Numbered from the stretch's first letter, positions 15,604 through 25,194 are shown. The stretch is DNA of 64,000 nt from Dermatobacter hominis (GCF_020715685.1 NZ_CP085840.1:434001-498000), one strand, 5' to 3'. Notes: generated by a model from the letters alone, not told the origin. Made by a program: numbers and translations.

Positions 15604-16236
15604 TCAGCCGGCGACGAGCGCGTCGACGCTGGTGATCGTCGCCACCATCGCGAGCGTGTTCGCCAGGACGTCGTCGCCGTAGTCCGCCGGGACGCCGACG
15701 ACGGCGTCGGAGGGGACGACCACGCGGTAGCCGAGGTCGGCGGCCGACAGGCAGAGGCCGAGGACGCCGACGTTGAGCGAGACGCCGCACGCCACGACCG
15801 TGGTCGTCCCGAGCGACCGCAGGACGGCGTCGAGGTCGGTGCCGGTGAACGGCGTGAGGCCGTGGTGGCGGACGCTGCGGAGGTCGCCGGCGGTGTCGCC
15901 GAGCTCGTCCACGAGCTCGACCGCCGGGCTGCCGGCGAGGATCTGACCCGGGTTGCGGGCCAGCGCCCGCGTCAGCGGCGTGTTGAGCACCGTCCCGCGC
16001 CGGTCCTCGCGCCACTGGGCGATGCAGTGCACGACGGGCACACCCCGCTCCCGGGCGGCGGCGACCAGCCGGCCGCAGGCCTCGAGCGTGCCGCGCTCTC
16101 GGGCGGCGTCACGGAGCTGGGTGAGCGTCGCCTCGTCACCCACCACGCCGCGCTCGAGCTCCATCGTCACCACGGCGGTGCCCTCGGCGAGCGTCGGAAC
16201 CCCGTCGCCGCCGGTCCTGTCGTCGCTCGTCGTCAC
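15604..16236 (-). CDS. Isochorismatase-family cysteine hydrolase
   Basis: A 210-residue cysteine-hydrolase-fold protein: AVVTMELERGVVG at the start (the catalytic Asp position is replaced by Glu in TMELE), ELVDEL and HHGLTPFTGTDLD in the centre, and VVACGVSLNVGVL carrying the nucleophilic Cys near residue 150. Relatives include nicotinamidases and N-carbamoylsarcosine amidases. The D to E change near the N-terminus makes the precise reaction uncertain. GTG 16236 lies 8 bases after TACGCT (16245-16250), so it is probably leaderless. It is divergent from the Maf gene, and their -10 boxes are only 7 bases apart. Confidence 0.82.
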   Translation of the reverse strand: MTTSDDRTGGDGVPTLAEGTAVVTMELERGVVGDEATLTQLRDAARERGTLEACGRLVAAARERGVPVVHCIAQWREDRRGTVLNTPLTRALARNPGQILAGSPAVELVDELGDTAGDLRSVRHHGLTPFTGTDLDAVLRSLGTTTVVACGVSLNVGVLGLCLSAADLGYRVVVPSDAVVGVPADYGDDVLANTLAMVATITSVDALVAG

Positions 16237-16271
16237 GGCGGCGGAGCGTAGCGGTGCCACACTCCTGGACC

Positions 16272-16931
16272 GTGAGCTCGGCACCCCAGGACGGACCGCT
16301 GGTCCTCGCGTCGGGATCCCGGTACCGCGCCGCGCTCCTGGCCGAGGCCGGGATCGAGGTCGCGATCGACCCGCCCGACGTCGACGAGCGGGCCTTCGAC
16401 GTCCTGCTCGAACGGCTCGGGCCCGACGGCCTCGCGGTCGAGCTCGCGCTCCGCAAGGCGCTCGACGTCGCGCCGCGGCACCCGGGGCGGACGGTGGTCG
16501 CGGCCGACCAGGTGGGCGTGCTGCCGACCGGCGGCGGCGTCGAGCTGCTCACGAAGCGGCCGACGGTCGAGGGGGCGGTGGCGCAGCTGGTGGCGATGTC
16601 GGGGACCACCCACCGACTCGTCAACGGAGTGGTCGTCATCGGCCCGGGTGGGACGTGGCACAGCGGGGTCGACGTCCAGGTCGTGACGATGCGGTCGTAC
16701 ACCGAGGACGAGGCGCGGGCCTACGTCGAGCGCTTCGAGCCCTTCGACACGTCCGGGTCCTACCGCCTGGAGGACGGCGACGTGCTGGTGCGCGAGGGCG
16801 GTCCCGGCGCCGCGCTGGTCGCGTCGGTCGCGGGGGAGCACGCGAGCGGGGTGGTCGGCCTGCCGCTGCCCCTGCTGCGCCGCCTCCTCGCCGACGCCGC
16901 GGCCCCCGGGTTCAGCCCTCGGGAGCCGTGA
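16272..16931 (+). CDS. Maf-family nucleotide pyrophosphatase (YceF-like)
   Basis: A 219-residue Maf protein: LASGSRYRAALLAEAG near the N-terminus, the catalytic Asp in VVAADQVGVL near residue 75, KRPTVEGAVAQL near 95, and EPFDTSGSYRLED near 160. DQV rather than DTV matches the YceF branch, which hydrolyses 7-methyl-GTP and similar modified nucleotides; that assignment is inference. GTG 16272 lies 8 bases after CACACT. The C-terminus overlaps the convergent GH3 gene by 20 bases. Confidence 0.85.
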   Translation: MSSAPQDGPLVLASGSRYRAALLAEAGIEVAIDPPDVDERAFDVLLERLGPDGLAVELALRKALDVAPRHPGRTVVAADQVGVLPTGGGVELLTKRPTVEGAVAQLVAMSGTTHRLVNGVVVIGPGGTWHSGVDVQVVTMRSYTEDEARAYVERFEPFDTSGSYRLEDGDVLVREGGPGAALVASVAGEHASGVVGLPLPLLRRLLADAAAPGFSPREP

Positions 16932-19446
16932 CGTCGACCTCGAGGGTCGCGTGCACGTCTCGAGAGGATCGGGCCACGTGGACGAGGAACCGGCCGGGTT
17001 CGACCGTCCAGTCGCCGGCCTCGGGGTCCCACGCGGCGAACGCCCGCCGGCCGAGCGCGATGCGGACGTCGGCCGTCCCGCCGGGCTCGAGGTGCACCTT
17101 GGCGAATCCGCGCAGCTCCCGCTCCGGTCGCCGCAAGGTGGACTCGGGATCGGTGACGTACACCTGCACGACGTCCGCACCGGCGCGCGGCCCGGTGTTG
17201 GTCACCCGGAGGGTGACGTCGACCCCGGCGGCGTCGGGCGACAGGGGGGTGGCCCCGACGAGGTCGCCGACCCCCACCGCCGAGGCCGACAGCGCCGGCT
17301 CGCTCCACGAGAACGACGTCGTCGACAGCCCGTGGCCGAACGGGAAGGCCGGCTCGGTCCCTCGGGCGTCGAAGCCCCGGTAGCCGAGCAGCAGCTCCTC
17401 GCCGTAGAGCACCTTCCCCGCGTCGCCCGGATAGTTGAGGAACGACGGCCAGTCCTCCTCGCGACGGCCCAGCGTCGTCGGCAACCGCCCGGTCGTGTCG
17501 GCCGCGCCGAGGAGGACGTCGGCGACGGCGCCGGCCGTCTCCTGGCCGAGGTACCAGGTCTGCAGCAGCGCCGGCGCGCCCTCGGTCCCGTCGAGGAGGA
17601 CCGGCGCACCGGCGTTGACGAGCACGACGGTGCGGGGGTTGGCCTCGATGACGCGACGGGCCAGCTCGTCCTGGCCCCCCGGCAGCGCCATCGACGCCCG
17701 GTCCTCGCCCTCGGTCTCCCAGTCGGCGTTCAGCCCGAGCGCGAGCACCACGGCGTCGGCGTCGGCCGCGGCGCGCACGGCCCGGTCGAGGGCGTCGTCG
17801 GGCACCGGCGGCACCATGCCGATGAGCAGAGCGCCGACCGCGAGGTCGCGGAACGAGCGGAACTCGCCGACGAGCTCCACCTCCTGGCCGTCGGTGAGGT
17901 CGACCTGGGTGCGGATCTCCTCGGAGCCGAGGCCGAAGAACGACGTGCCCGGCCGGCGGTCCTCGGTGTTGTCCAGCGCGACCTCGCCGTCGAGGAGCAG
18001 GCGGCCGGTCCCGCCGGTCACCAGCCCGAAGGTGTGGGCTCCGGGCACCGTGGCGGTGAACGTGCCGGTGATGCGGACGCTGAAGCCCGACGACGGCACG
18101 GCGTCGTCGTCCATCCACATCAGCTTCGTATCGGCGTGGGACTCGACGAGCACGGGGTCGCCGGCGAGCTCACGGTTCGCGAAGTACTCGACGGTCACGC
18201 CCGAGGGCCCGTCCTGGGGCCGGGCGGGTCGGATCTGCGCGGGCGGCACGGGACGGGCCGTGCGGGACGAGTCGACGCCCGGCTCGTGGACGACCTCGAG
18301 GCGGCCCTCGGCGATCGGCTCGGCCAGCGCGTCGAGCAGTCCGTCGAGGATCGAGTCCGTCCGGTGCAGGTTGACCGCGGCCGACCCGCCGCCGAGCAGC
18401 GCGGTCGCGGCGGCGTTGGGTCCGACGACCGCGAGCCGGCGGACCCGGTCGAGCGGCAGCGGCACCAGCGGGCTGCCCTCGACCGGGTCGTTCCGGAGGC
18501 AGACGATGGCCTCGGTGGCGGCCCGGCGCAGCACCGGCCGGTGGGCGGGGTCCTCGGCGTCGGACTCGACCGAGCCGGCGCCCTCGGTGGTCGACTCGTT
18601 CGAGAACACGCCGGTGCGCTCGGCGAGCAGCAGCAGGCGCCGCACCTGCTCGTCGAGCACCGACTCGTCGAGCTCGCCGTCCCGGACGCGCTGCGCCGTC
18701 GTCGCGCCGGTGTGTCGCGCCGGGCCCGGCATCTCGAGGTCCTGGCCGCCCTCGACCGAGCGCTCGCTCTGGGTGCCCCACCAGTCGGACATGACCACGC
18801 CGTCGAAGCCCCACTCGCCCTTGAGGACGTCGCGCAGGAGCCAGGTGTGCTCGGCGCAGTAGGTGCCGTTGAGGCGGTTGTAGGCCGACATCACCGAGAA
18901 CACGCCGGCCTCGACCGCAGCCTCGAACGGGACCAGCAGGAGCTCCCGCAGGGTGCGCTCACCCACCTCGGACGAGATCGTGTGGCGCTGGTACTCGCTG
19001 TCGTTGGCGACGAAGTGCTTGATGCACGCGCCGACGCCGGTCGACTGGACGCCCTCGACGAACGCGACGGCCAGCGCGGCCGACAGGTGGGGGTCCTCGG
19101 AGTAGCACTCGAAGTTCCGGCCCGCGAGCGGCGATCGGTGCAGGTTGACCGTCGGCGCGAGCAGCACGTTGGCGCGCTTGGCCCGGGCCTCCGAGCCGAG
19201 CACGCGGCCGACCTCGCGAACGCGGTCGGGGTTCCAGGTCGCGCCGAGGGCGGAGCCGCAGGGCCCGCACGCCGAGCGCGTCCCGACCCAGCGCGCCCCC
19301 CGTGCGCCCACCGGGCCGTCGGTCACCTTGAGCGCCGGGAGCCGCACGCGGTCGACCGCCGCGCCGTGCCACATGTCCACCCCGGCGGTCACCGCCGCCT
19401 TCTCCTCGAGCGTCAGCTCGGCCAGCAGCTCGTCGATCCGTGACAA
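16912..19446 (-). CDS. Glycoside hydrolase family 3 beta-glucosidase with PA14 domain
   Basis: An 844-residue GH3 enzyme. The N-terminal barrel includes VTDGPVGARG, GKNF-like AGRNFECYSEDP, and the nucleophile Asp in GVVMSDWWGT near residue 220. The second GH3 domain is split by a PA14 insert (about 415-545, with EYFANRELAGDPV and GTGRLLLDGEVALD). A C-terminal fibronectin III-like domain ends the protein. No signal peptide is seen, so it probably cleaves imported beta-glucosides. TTG 19446 is chosen because AGGGGGA lies 6 bases upstream and the protein then begins SRIDELLAELTLEEK, the usual start. Confidence 0.9.
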   Translation of the reverse strand: MSRIDELLAELTLEEKAAVTAGVDMWHGAAVDRVRLPALKVTDGPVGARGARWVGTRSACGPCGSALGATWNPDRVREVGRVLGSEARAKRANVLLAPTVNLHRSPLAGRNFECYSEDPHLSAALAVAFVEGVQSTGVGACIKHFVANDSEYQRHTISSEVGERTLRELLLVPFEAAVEAGVFSVMSAYNRLNGTYCAEHTWLLRDVLKGEWGFDGVVMSDWWGTQSERSVEGGQDLEMPGPARHTGATTAQRVRDGELDESVLDEQVRRLLLLAERTGVFSNESTTEGAGSVESDAEDPAHRPVLRRAATEAIVCLRNDPVEGSPLVPLPLDRVRRLAVVGPNAAATALLGGGSAAVNLHRTDSILDGLLDALAEPIAEGRLEVVHEPGVDSSRTARPVPPAQIRPARPQDGPSGVTVEYFANRELAGDPVLVESHADTKLMWMDDDAVPSSGFSVRITGTFTATVPGAHTFGLVTGGTGRLLLDGEVALDNTEDRRPGTSFFGLGSEEIRTQVDLTDGQEVELVGEFRSFRDLAVGALLIGMVPPVPDDALDRAVRAAADADAVVLALGLNADWETEGEDRASMALPGGQDELARRVIEANPRTVVLVNAGAPVLLDGTEGAPALLQTWYLGQETAGAVADVLLGAADTTGRLPTTLGRREEDWPSFLNYPGDAGKVLYGEELLLGYRGFDARGTEPAFPFGHGLSTTSFSWSEPALSASAVGVGDLVGATPLSPDAAGVDVTLRVTNTGPRAGADVVQVYVTDPESTLRRPERELRGFAKVHLEPGGTADVRIALGRRAFAAWDPEAGDWTVEPGRFLVHVARSSRDVHATLEVDVTAPEG

Positions 19447-19520
19447 CGCGGTCCCCCTGTGCGCTCGGCCGCGGTGCCGGCCGGCCACACGGCACGACGG
19501 GGGGTCCGACGTCCGAACCG

Positions 19521-19548
19521 TTGCCGTCGCGGGCGGTGACGCTACAGT
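19521..19548 (+). promoter_or_regulatory. Promoter for the membrane-protein/SnoaL operon
   Basis: TTGCCG (19521-19526), a 16-base spacer and TACAGT (19543-19548) resemble a vegetative promoter. The start of transcription near 19555 would leave a 70-base leader with AGAGGGGG before ATG 19624. Confidence 0.5.
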
Positions 19549-19623
19549 CTCGTGACGTCCTCACCGCTCGGCGGTGGAGGCCATGGGGGACAGGGGCAGT
19601 CCAGGGGGCCAGAGGGGGCAGAC

Positions 19624-19956
19624 ATGCGGTACGAGTTGGTACGACTCGCGCAGTTGGTGTTCGCGCTGTCGATGATGTTCGGCGCGTTCCTGTGCGGGCT
19701 CGCGATCGGTTGGCTCCGGTGGGGTCGATCCCTGCCCGAACGACCCGACCCGGCGGCCGAGGCGGAGGGCGTCCCCCGCATCGTCAAGCCGGACCTGTTC
19801 TCGCCCGCGGTCGTGCCGACCATGGCCGGCGATGCGCCCCCGGCGACGGTGCTCGAGCTGCAGCGCTGGACCGTCGACTCCGAGCCCGTGGACGCCGAGC
19901 TGGTCGTCGACCTGACCGAGCAGCCGACCCCGACGGGCCCCTGGGGCTCGCGCTGA
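19624..19956 (+). CDS. Small single-pass membrane protein of unknown function
   Basis: A 110-residue protein with one strong transmembrane helix (LVFALSMMFGAFLCGLAIGWL, residues about 10-30) followed by an arginine, so the N-terminus is probably outside or embedded and the Pro/Glu-rich C-terminus is cytoplasmic. I do not recognise the family. ATG 19624 has AGAGGGGG five bases upstream; longer in-frame starts lack a ribosome site. Its stop overlaps the SnoaL start as TGATG, so the two are co-translated. Confidence 0.6.
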   Translation: MRYELVRLAQLVFALSMMFGAFLCGLAIGWLRWGRSLPERPDPAAEAEGVPRIVKPDLFSPAVVPTMAGDAPPATVLELQRWTVDSEPVDAELVVDLTEQPTPTGPWGSR

Positions 19957-20465
19957 TGGCGGGAGACGAGCTGACGCCCGAGCTCCTGGTCGAGATCGAG
20001 CGCATCAAGCGGGTCAAGTACGCGTACCTGCGGTGCCTCGACCAGAAGGACTGGGACGGGCTGGCCGAGGTGTTCACCGAGGACGCCACCGCGTCCTACA
20101 GCGGTGGCAACTACACGTACTCGGGCCGGGACGAGATCGTCGGGTTCATCTCGCGCAACATGGGCCGCGAGGCGTTCCACTCGAGCCACCGCGTGCACCA
20201 CCCCGAGATCGACGTCGACGGCGACACCGCCACCGGCACGTGGGCGCTCGAGGACACGGTGCTCGACACCGACTGGGGCTTCGTGCTGTTCGGCGCGGCG
20301 TTCTACGTCGACAGCTACCGCAAGGTCGACGGGCGCTGGCTGATCGCCCACACCGGCTACCGCCGGAGCTTCGAGGCGATGGTACCGACGGCGGACGTCC
20401 AGGGGTTCCAGGTCACCGCCAGCTGGTGGGCGACCGACGGTCGCAGCACGCTGCCCGTCGAGTGA
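19956..20465 (+). CDS. SnoaL-like / NTF2-fold protein
   Basis: A 169-residue NTF2-like protein: IKRVKYAYLRCLDQKDWDGLAEVFTEDA near the start, SGRDEIVGFISRNM, and SSHRVHHPEIDVDGDTATGTWALEDTV. This cone-shaped fold is used by polyketide cyclases, ketosteroid isomerases and dehydratases, and many copies act in lipid or aromatic degradation. No residue fixes the reaction. ATG 19956 overlaps the preceding stop (TGATG). An amidohydrolase gene follows after 117 bases with its own operator-controlled promoter, so a shared pathway is plausible but not proven. Confidence 0.85.
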   Translation: MAGDELTPELLVEIERIKRVKYAYLRCLDQKDWDGLAEVFTEDATASYSGGNYTYSGRDEIVGFISRNMGREAFHSSHRVHHPEIDVDGDTATGTWALEDTVLDTDWGFVLFGAAFYVDSYRKVDGRWLIAHTGYRRSFEAMVPTADVQGFQVTASWWATDGRSTLPVE

Positions 20466-20503
20466 CGTCCGCCTGACGGTTCCTCCGCGCCGCTCCCTGC
20501 GGG

Positions 20504-20530
20504 TACAGTTTCTGACGACCCGTCAGAAAC
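20504..20530 (+). promoter_or_regulatory. Promoter with palindromic operator upstream of amidohydrolase
   Basis: TACAGT (20504-20509) fits a -10 box. GTTTCTGACG-ACC-CGTCAGAAAC (20508-20530) is a perfect 10-bp inverted repeat with a 3-base centre that covers the expected transcription start. This looks like a TetR-family operator; the cognate regulator is not in the window. Confidence 0.6.
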
Positions 20531-20582
20531 CGCTCTGGGGGGCGATGGCAGAACCCGGTCCCGAGCCGGGGGAGGAGGCACG

Positions 20583-21815
20583 GTGACCATCACCGAACCC
20601 AGCACGGAACCCGCGGCCGAGACCGGCGACCTTCCGATGATCGTCAGCGTCGACGACCACGTCGTCGAGCCGCCGCACGTGTGGGAGACCTGGCTGCCCG
20701 CGAAGTACCGGGACCGCGGCCCCAAGGTCGAGCGCCGCGGCATCGGCGCCATGAAGCACATCGGTGGTGGGGCCTACGAGCAGGAGTTCACCGACGACGG
20801 CCAGCCGGCCGACTGCTGGGTCTTCGAGGACCTCGTGTACATCCACAAGCGCCACGTCGCCGCCGTCGGCTACTCCCGCGACGAGATGACGATGACGCCC
20901 ATGACCTACGACGAGATGCGCCCGGGGTGCTACGACCCCAAGGCCCGTGTCGAGGACATGCTCGTCAACCACGTCGACGTGTCGCTCTGCTTCCCGACGT
21001 TCCCGCGGTTCTGCGGCCAGACCTTCACCGAGGCCAAGGACCGCGAGCTCGGCGAGGCCTGCGTCTACGCGTACAACGACTGGATGGTCGAGGAGTGGTG
21101 CGGCGACAGCGACGGGGCGCTCGCTCCGCTCTGCATCATCCCGCTGTGGGACGCCGAGCTGGCCGCCAAGGAGGTCCGGCGCAACGCCGCCCGCGGCGTC
21201 CACGCCGTCTGCTTCAGCGAGATCCCCCCGCACCTCGGTCTGCCCAGCATCCACACCGGCTACTGGGACCCGCTGTTCCGGGCGTGCGAGGAGACGAACA
21301 CGGTCGTCTGCATGCACATCGGGTCGTCGTCGCGCATGCCGGCCACGTCGCCCGACGCGCCGGTGGCGGTCGCCGCCTCGCTCAGCTTCAACAACTCGAT
21401 GGCCAGCCTGTCGGACTTCCTCTTCTCCGGCGTGCTCGTCCGGTTCCCGAACCTGAAGCTGGCCTACTCGGAGGGCCAGATCGGCTGGCTGCCGTACATC
21501 CTCGAGCGCGTCGACGACGTCTGGAGCGAGCACCGGGCCTGGGGCGGCGTCGCCGACCTCATCCCCGAGCCGCCGTCGACCTACTACTACCGGCAGGTCT
21601 ACGGCTGCTTCTTCCGCGACCAGCACGGGCTCAACTCGCTCGACGTCATCGGCATCGACAACGTGACGTTCGAGACCGACTACCCGCACACGGACTCGAC
21701 GTGGCCGCACACCAAGGAGGTGGCCGAGAAGATGATGGGCCACCTGCCCCCCGACGTGCAGTACAAGATCCTGCGGGGCAACGCCATCCGGATGCTGTCG
21801 CTCGACATCACCTGA
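20583..21815 (+). CDS. Amidohydrolase family 2 (metal-dependent TIM-barrel hydrolase)
   Basis: A 410-residue amidohydrolase-2 protein. VSVDDHVVEPPHVW near residue 22 gives the metal-binding DxHxxE-like site, MHIGSSSRMP near 243 gives the central His, and ETDYPHTDSTWPHT near 365 gives the catalytic Asp. Relatives include aminocarboxymuconate decarboxylase and many actinobacterial decarboxylase-like enzymes. GTG 20583 has GGAGGAGG ahead of it. A palindromic operator overlaps the promoter, so expression is probably substrate-induced. The last 8 bases overlap the convergent GGDEF/EAL gene. Confidence 0.87.
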   Translation: MTITEPSTEPAAETGDLPMIVSVDDHVVEPPHVWETWLPAKYRDRGPKVERRGIGAMKHIGGGAYEQEFTDDGQPADCWVFEDLVYIHKRHVAAVGYSRDEMTMTPMTYDEMRPGCYDPKARVEDMLVNHVDVSLCFPTFPRFCGQTFTEAKDRELGEACVYAYNDWMVEEWCGDSDGALAPLCIIPLWDAELAAKEVRRNAARGVHAVCFSEIPPHLGLPSIHTGYWDPLFRACEETNTVVCMHIGSSSRMPATSPDAPVAVAASLSFNNSMASLSDFLFSGVLVRFPNLKLAYSEGQIGWLPYILERVDDVWSEHRAWGGVADLIPEPPSTYYYRQVYGCFFRDQHGLNSLDVIGIDNVTFETDYPHTDSTWPHTKEVAEKMMGHLPPDVQYKILRGNAIRMLSLDIT

Positions 21816-24492
21816 CGCGGCCCGACACGGGCCGACCCGCCGGGGCGGGTCGGCCGTGCGGCGGCACCTGCAGGATCGTCGCGGCCAGATCGGCCGGCTT
21901 CGGCCGCGCGATCAGGTAGCCCTGCGCCATGTCGCAGCCGAGCTCCCGGAGGCGGTCCAGCTGCTCCGGCGTCTCGACGCCCTCGGCCACGGTCTCGAGG
22001 CCGAGCACCTTCGCGAGGTCGACGAGGCCGCGCACCATGTCGGGACCGGACTCGCCCGAGGCGACCTCGGCGACGAACGAGCGGTCGATCTTCAGCACGT
22101 GGACCGGGTACTGCTGCAGGTGGCTGAGCGACGAGTAGCCGGTGCCGAAGTCGTCGACGGCCAGGCCGACGCCGAGCTCTCGGAGCCGGTGCACTGCGGC
22201 CAGCGCCGCGACGTCGTCGCCGATGAGGGCGGTCTCGGTGATCTCGAGGACCAGCGCGTCGGCGGCGAGGCCGTTGCCGACCAGCGCGCTGTGCACGTCG
22301 ACGTCCAGCCGGCCGGACTCCAGCTGCCGACCCGACACGTTCACCGCCATCGTGAGGTGCGAGCCGTAGCGCTTCCGCCAGACCGCGGCCTGGGCGCACG
22401 CGTGGCGGAGCACCCAGCGACCGATGTCGTCGATGACGCCGATCTCCTCGGCGAGCGGCACGAACTCGTCGGGGCCCACCTCGCCGAGGTCGGGGTGCCG
22501 CCACCGCAGGAGCGCCTCGAAGCCGACGACGCGCCGGTCGGCCACGCCGACGACCGGCTGGTACTCGAGGCGCAGCTGGTCGCACGCCAGCGCGACGTGC
22601 AGCTCGTTCTCGAGCTGCAGGCGCCGGACCGCGGCGTCGCGCATGGCCGGCTCGTACTCCATCCACCGCCCGCGCCCGGCGGCCTTCGCCCGGTACATCG
22701 CCGTGTCGGCCTCGCGCAGCATCGAGCCCGGCGACGAGCCGTCGCCGCCGCGGGCGATGCCGATGCTGGCCGACAGCGAGATGGGCCCGTTGGCGAGCAC
22801 GATCGGATCGGCGAGCGCGGCACGGACGCGCTCGGCCGCCCCAGGCGCGTCGGCGCAGCGGTCGAGGAGCACGGCGAACTCGTCGCCGCCAAGCCGGGCG
22901 ACGGTGTCGCCCGGGCGCAGCACAGTGGTCATCCGCCGGGCCACCTCGCGCAGCAGGTCGTCGCCGGCATCGTGGCCGAGGCTGTCGTTGACGTGCTTGA
23001 AGCCGTCGAGGTCGACGTACAGCACCGCCGGCTGGTCGTCCTCGTCCCGGGAGAGCGAGAGGGCGGTGTGCAGCCGGTCCCGGAACAGCGTGCGGTTGGC
23101 GAGGCCGGTCAGGTGGTCGTGGGTCGCCTGGCGGACGAGCAGCTCCTCCATCCGCTTCCGGTCCGTGATGTCGCTGAGCGTCACGACGATGCCCTGCACG
23201 TCGGGGTCGTCGAGGAGGTTGACGGCCCGCACGGCGAGCCAGCGCTCCTCCTCGTCCCAGGTCAGGCGCAGCTCCTCGTCGACGGGTTCGCCGGCGCTCG
23301 CGAGCGCCGCGTCCAGCAGGCGGCGGGCCGCGCCGCCCGTGGCCCGCTCGTCGTCGGAGCCGCCGACGACGTCGTCGCCGACGGCGCCGGCGTCGGGGAT
23401 GCCGACCAGCTCGGCGAGACCCGGCGACTCCCGTCGCAGCACGCCGTCGCGGTCGAGCACCATCACGGCGTCAGACGAGTTCAGCGCCAGCTTCCGGAAC
23501 AGGCGCTCGCTGGCCTCGAGCGAGTCGACCGCCTCCTGCTCCTGGTGCAGGAGGTGGAGGGTGCGGCGCCAGACCAGCGCGGTGACGACGAGGGCGGCGA
23601 CGAGCGGGGCGGCCAGGTCGTCGTGGCCTCCGAGGACGTCGACGAGCACGAAGGCCCACGGCACGATCAGACCGAGGTAGGCGATCCCGAGTCGGACGGT
23701 GCTGACGCGCCCGGGCGCCGTCCGATCCCGTGCCGGTCCGTCCCGGTCGTCCGCGGTCCGCATGGTCCAGCAGGCGGTGGCCAGGAGGGCGGCGCCGACG
23801 ATCCATCCGGCGTTCATCGGGCCGACCAGCCAGCTCTCCTCGCCGACGACGAGGAAGCCCATGTCCGACACGAGCCAGCACGAGACGCCCCCGGCGAGCG
23901 GCCACGTCACACGCCGGGGCGTCTCGCCGTCCAGCAGCATGCGCACCAGCAGGCAGAGGAGGAGCGCGTCGAGGACGGGGTACGTCGCCCACACGGTCCG
24001 GTCGAGCACGGGGACCGAGCCGTCGAAGATCATCGGTCCGGCCCAGAGCTCGCCGACGACGAGGATCGCCAGCACTGCGACGACCGCCATGTCGATCAGC
24101 GCGTCGCCGTCGCTGCGGATCCTCCGCCGCCATTCCGGGACGGTCGCGACCATCGCCGCGCCGACGAGGAGGTACGAGGACAGCCACGGCACGTCGGGGA
24201 GCGAGACGCTGGGCGTGGCGTCGCGCAGCCAGCTCTCGAGCGTCCACAGCAGGTCGCCGAGCGTCGAGCACACGACGCCGGCAGCGAGCAGCCGCCTGGG
24301 CACCCGGCGGGCACCGGGGCGGGCGGCGCCGACCACCGCCAGGACGGACGCGAGCACGAGGCCCGCCAGGTACGTGGCGTTGCCGAGGTCGCCGTCCGGC
24401 TCGACCGACTGGGCCACCGCCAGCGCCGCGAGCACGGCCGCGGCGAGCCAGGGCCAGTGGCGGCGCCAGGCGGGTTCAGCGGGGGTGGGCAT
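21808..24492 (-). CDS. Membrane-bound GGDEF/EAL protein with PAS domain
   Basis: An 894-residue cyclic-di-GMP enzyme. The N-terminus holds about eight membrane helices (residues about 15-310), then a PAS-like segment (about 330-445), a diguanylate cyclase domain with intact ARLGGDEFAVLL near 537, and a phosphodiesterase domain with VGFEALLRWRHPDLG near 659 and DDFGTGYSSL further on. Both active-site signatures are complete, so it could make and degrade c-di-GMP. The membrane part has no named sensor motif I can assign. It is convergent with the amidohydrolase and divergent from yqgE. Confidence 0.92.
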   Translation of the reverse strand: MPTPAEPAWRRHWPWLAAAVLAALAVAQSVEPDGDLGNATYLAGLVLASVLAVVGAARPGARRVPRRLLAAGVVCSTLGDLLWTLESWLRDATPSVSLPDVPWLSSYLLVGAAMVATVPEWRRRIRSDGDALIDMAVVAVLAILVVGELWAGPMIFDGSVPVLDRTVWATYPVLDALLLCLLVRMLLDGETPRRVTWPLAGGVSCWLVSDMGFLVVGEESWLVGPMNAGWIVGAALLATACWTMRTADDRDGPARDRTAPGRVSTVRLGIAYLGLIVPWAFVLVDVLGGHDDLAAPLVAALVVTALVWRRTLHLLHQEQEAVDSLEASERLFRKLALNSSDAVMVLDRDGVLRRESPGLAELVGIPDAGAVGDDVVGGSDDERATGGAARRLLDAALASAGEPVDEELRLTWDEEERWLAVRAVNLLDDPDVQGIVVTLSDITDRKRMEELLVRQATHDHLTGLANRTLFRDRLHTALSLSRDEDDQPAVLYVDLDGFKHVNDSLGHDAGDDLLREVARRMTTVLRPGDTVARLGGDEFAVLLDRCADAPGAAERVRAALADPIVLANGPISLSASIGIARGGDGSSPGSMLREADTAMYRAKAAGRGRWMEYEPAMRDAAVRRLQLENELHVALACDQLRLEYQPVVGVADRRVVGFEALLRWRHPDLGEVGPDEFVPLAEEIGVIDDIGRWVLRHACAQAAVWRKRYGSHLTMAVNVSGRQLESGRLDVDVHSALVGNGLAADALVLEITETALIGDDVAALAAVHRLRELGVGLAVDDFGTGYSSLSHLQQYPVHVLKIDRSFVAEVASGESGPDMVRGLVDLAKVLGLETVAEGVETPEQLDRLRELGCDMAQGYLIARPKPADLAATILQVPPHGRPAPAGRPVSGRVR

Positions 24493-24636
24493 GCGCGGGG
24501 TGCTCGGAGCGGTGGGAGGTCGGGATCACGGTGGGCGAGGTGGTCCCACGTACATCGACACGCGTCGAGCGGTGCTTGATGAAGTGGCCCCGGCCCCCGG
24601 GCGCCCGTCGGCCCCGCCGTCTGGGAAGCTGGGGCG

Positions 24637-25194
24637 GTGATCGAGGCGTCGACCCGCTACCAGCTGCTCGTGTCGGTGCCCGACCTCGGTGACGCGAACT
24701 TCGACCAGACGGTCGTGTACGTGGTCGAGCACGACGACGCCGGCGCCTTCGGCGTGGTGCTCAACCGACCGACCGAGACCGACATCGGCGACCACCTCCC
24801 GGACCTGTCCATCCCCGTCGTGTCGCCGGGCGTGTTCTTCATCGGCGGTCCGGTGTCGGTCGGCGGTCTGCTCGCGCTGGGCCGGCGCCGCCTGGGCGCC
24901 GAGGCCGCCCACGTGGCCGAGCTGCCGGGCCCCCTGGCCCTGATCGATCCCGAGGCCCTCGTCGAGGGCGAGGTCGAGGGGATCGACGCCATGCGGCTGT
25001 TCACCGGCTACTCGGGGTGGGGCGCGGGCCAGCTCGACGCCGAGATCGCCGCGGGCGCGTGGCACGTGGTCGAGGCCACGCCCGACGACGTGCTGTGCGC
25101 CGAGCCCGAGGCCCTGTGGCGCACGGTGATGCGACGCCAGGGCGGCCGCCTGGCCAGCCAGGGCCTGTACCCCGAGGACCCGTCGGTGAACTGA
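24637..25194 (+). CDS. YqgE/AlgH family protein
   Basis: A 185-residue UPF0301 protein with the family blocks DANFDQTVVYVVEHDDAGAFG, VVLNRPTE and RLFTGYSGWGAGQLDAEI. AlgH is linked to alginate regulation in Pseudomonas, but the biochemical role is unknown. Length and motifs are complete. GTG 24637 lies 6 bases after GAAGCT (24625-24630) and has no strong ribosome site. Confidence 0.92.
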   Translation: MIEASTRYQLLVSVPDLGDANFDQTVVYVVEHDDAGAFGVVLNRPTETDIGDHLPDLSIPVVSPGVFFIGGPVSVGGLLALGRRRLGAEAAHVAELPGPLALIDPEALVEGEVEGIDAMRLFTGYSGWGAGQLDAEIAAGAWHVVEATPDDVLCAEPEALWRTVMRRQGGRLASQGLYPEDPSVN

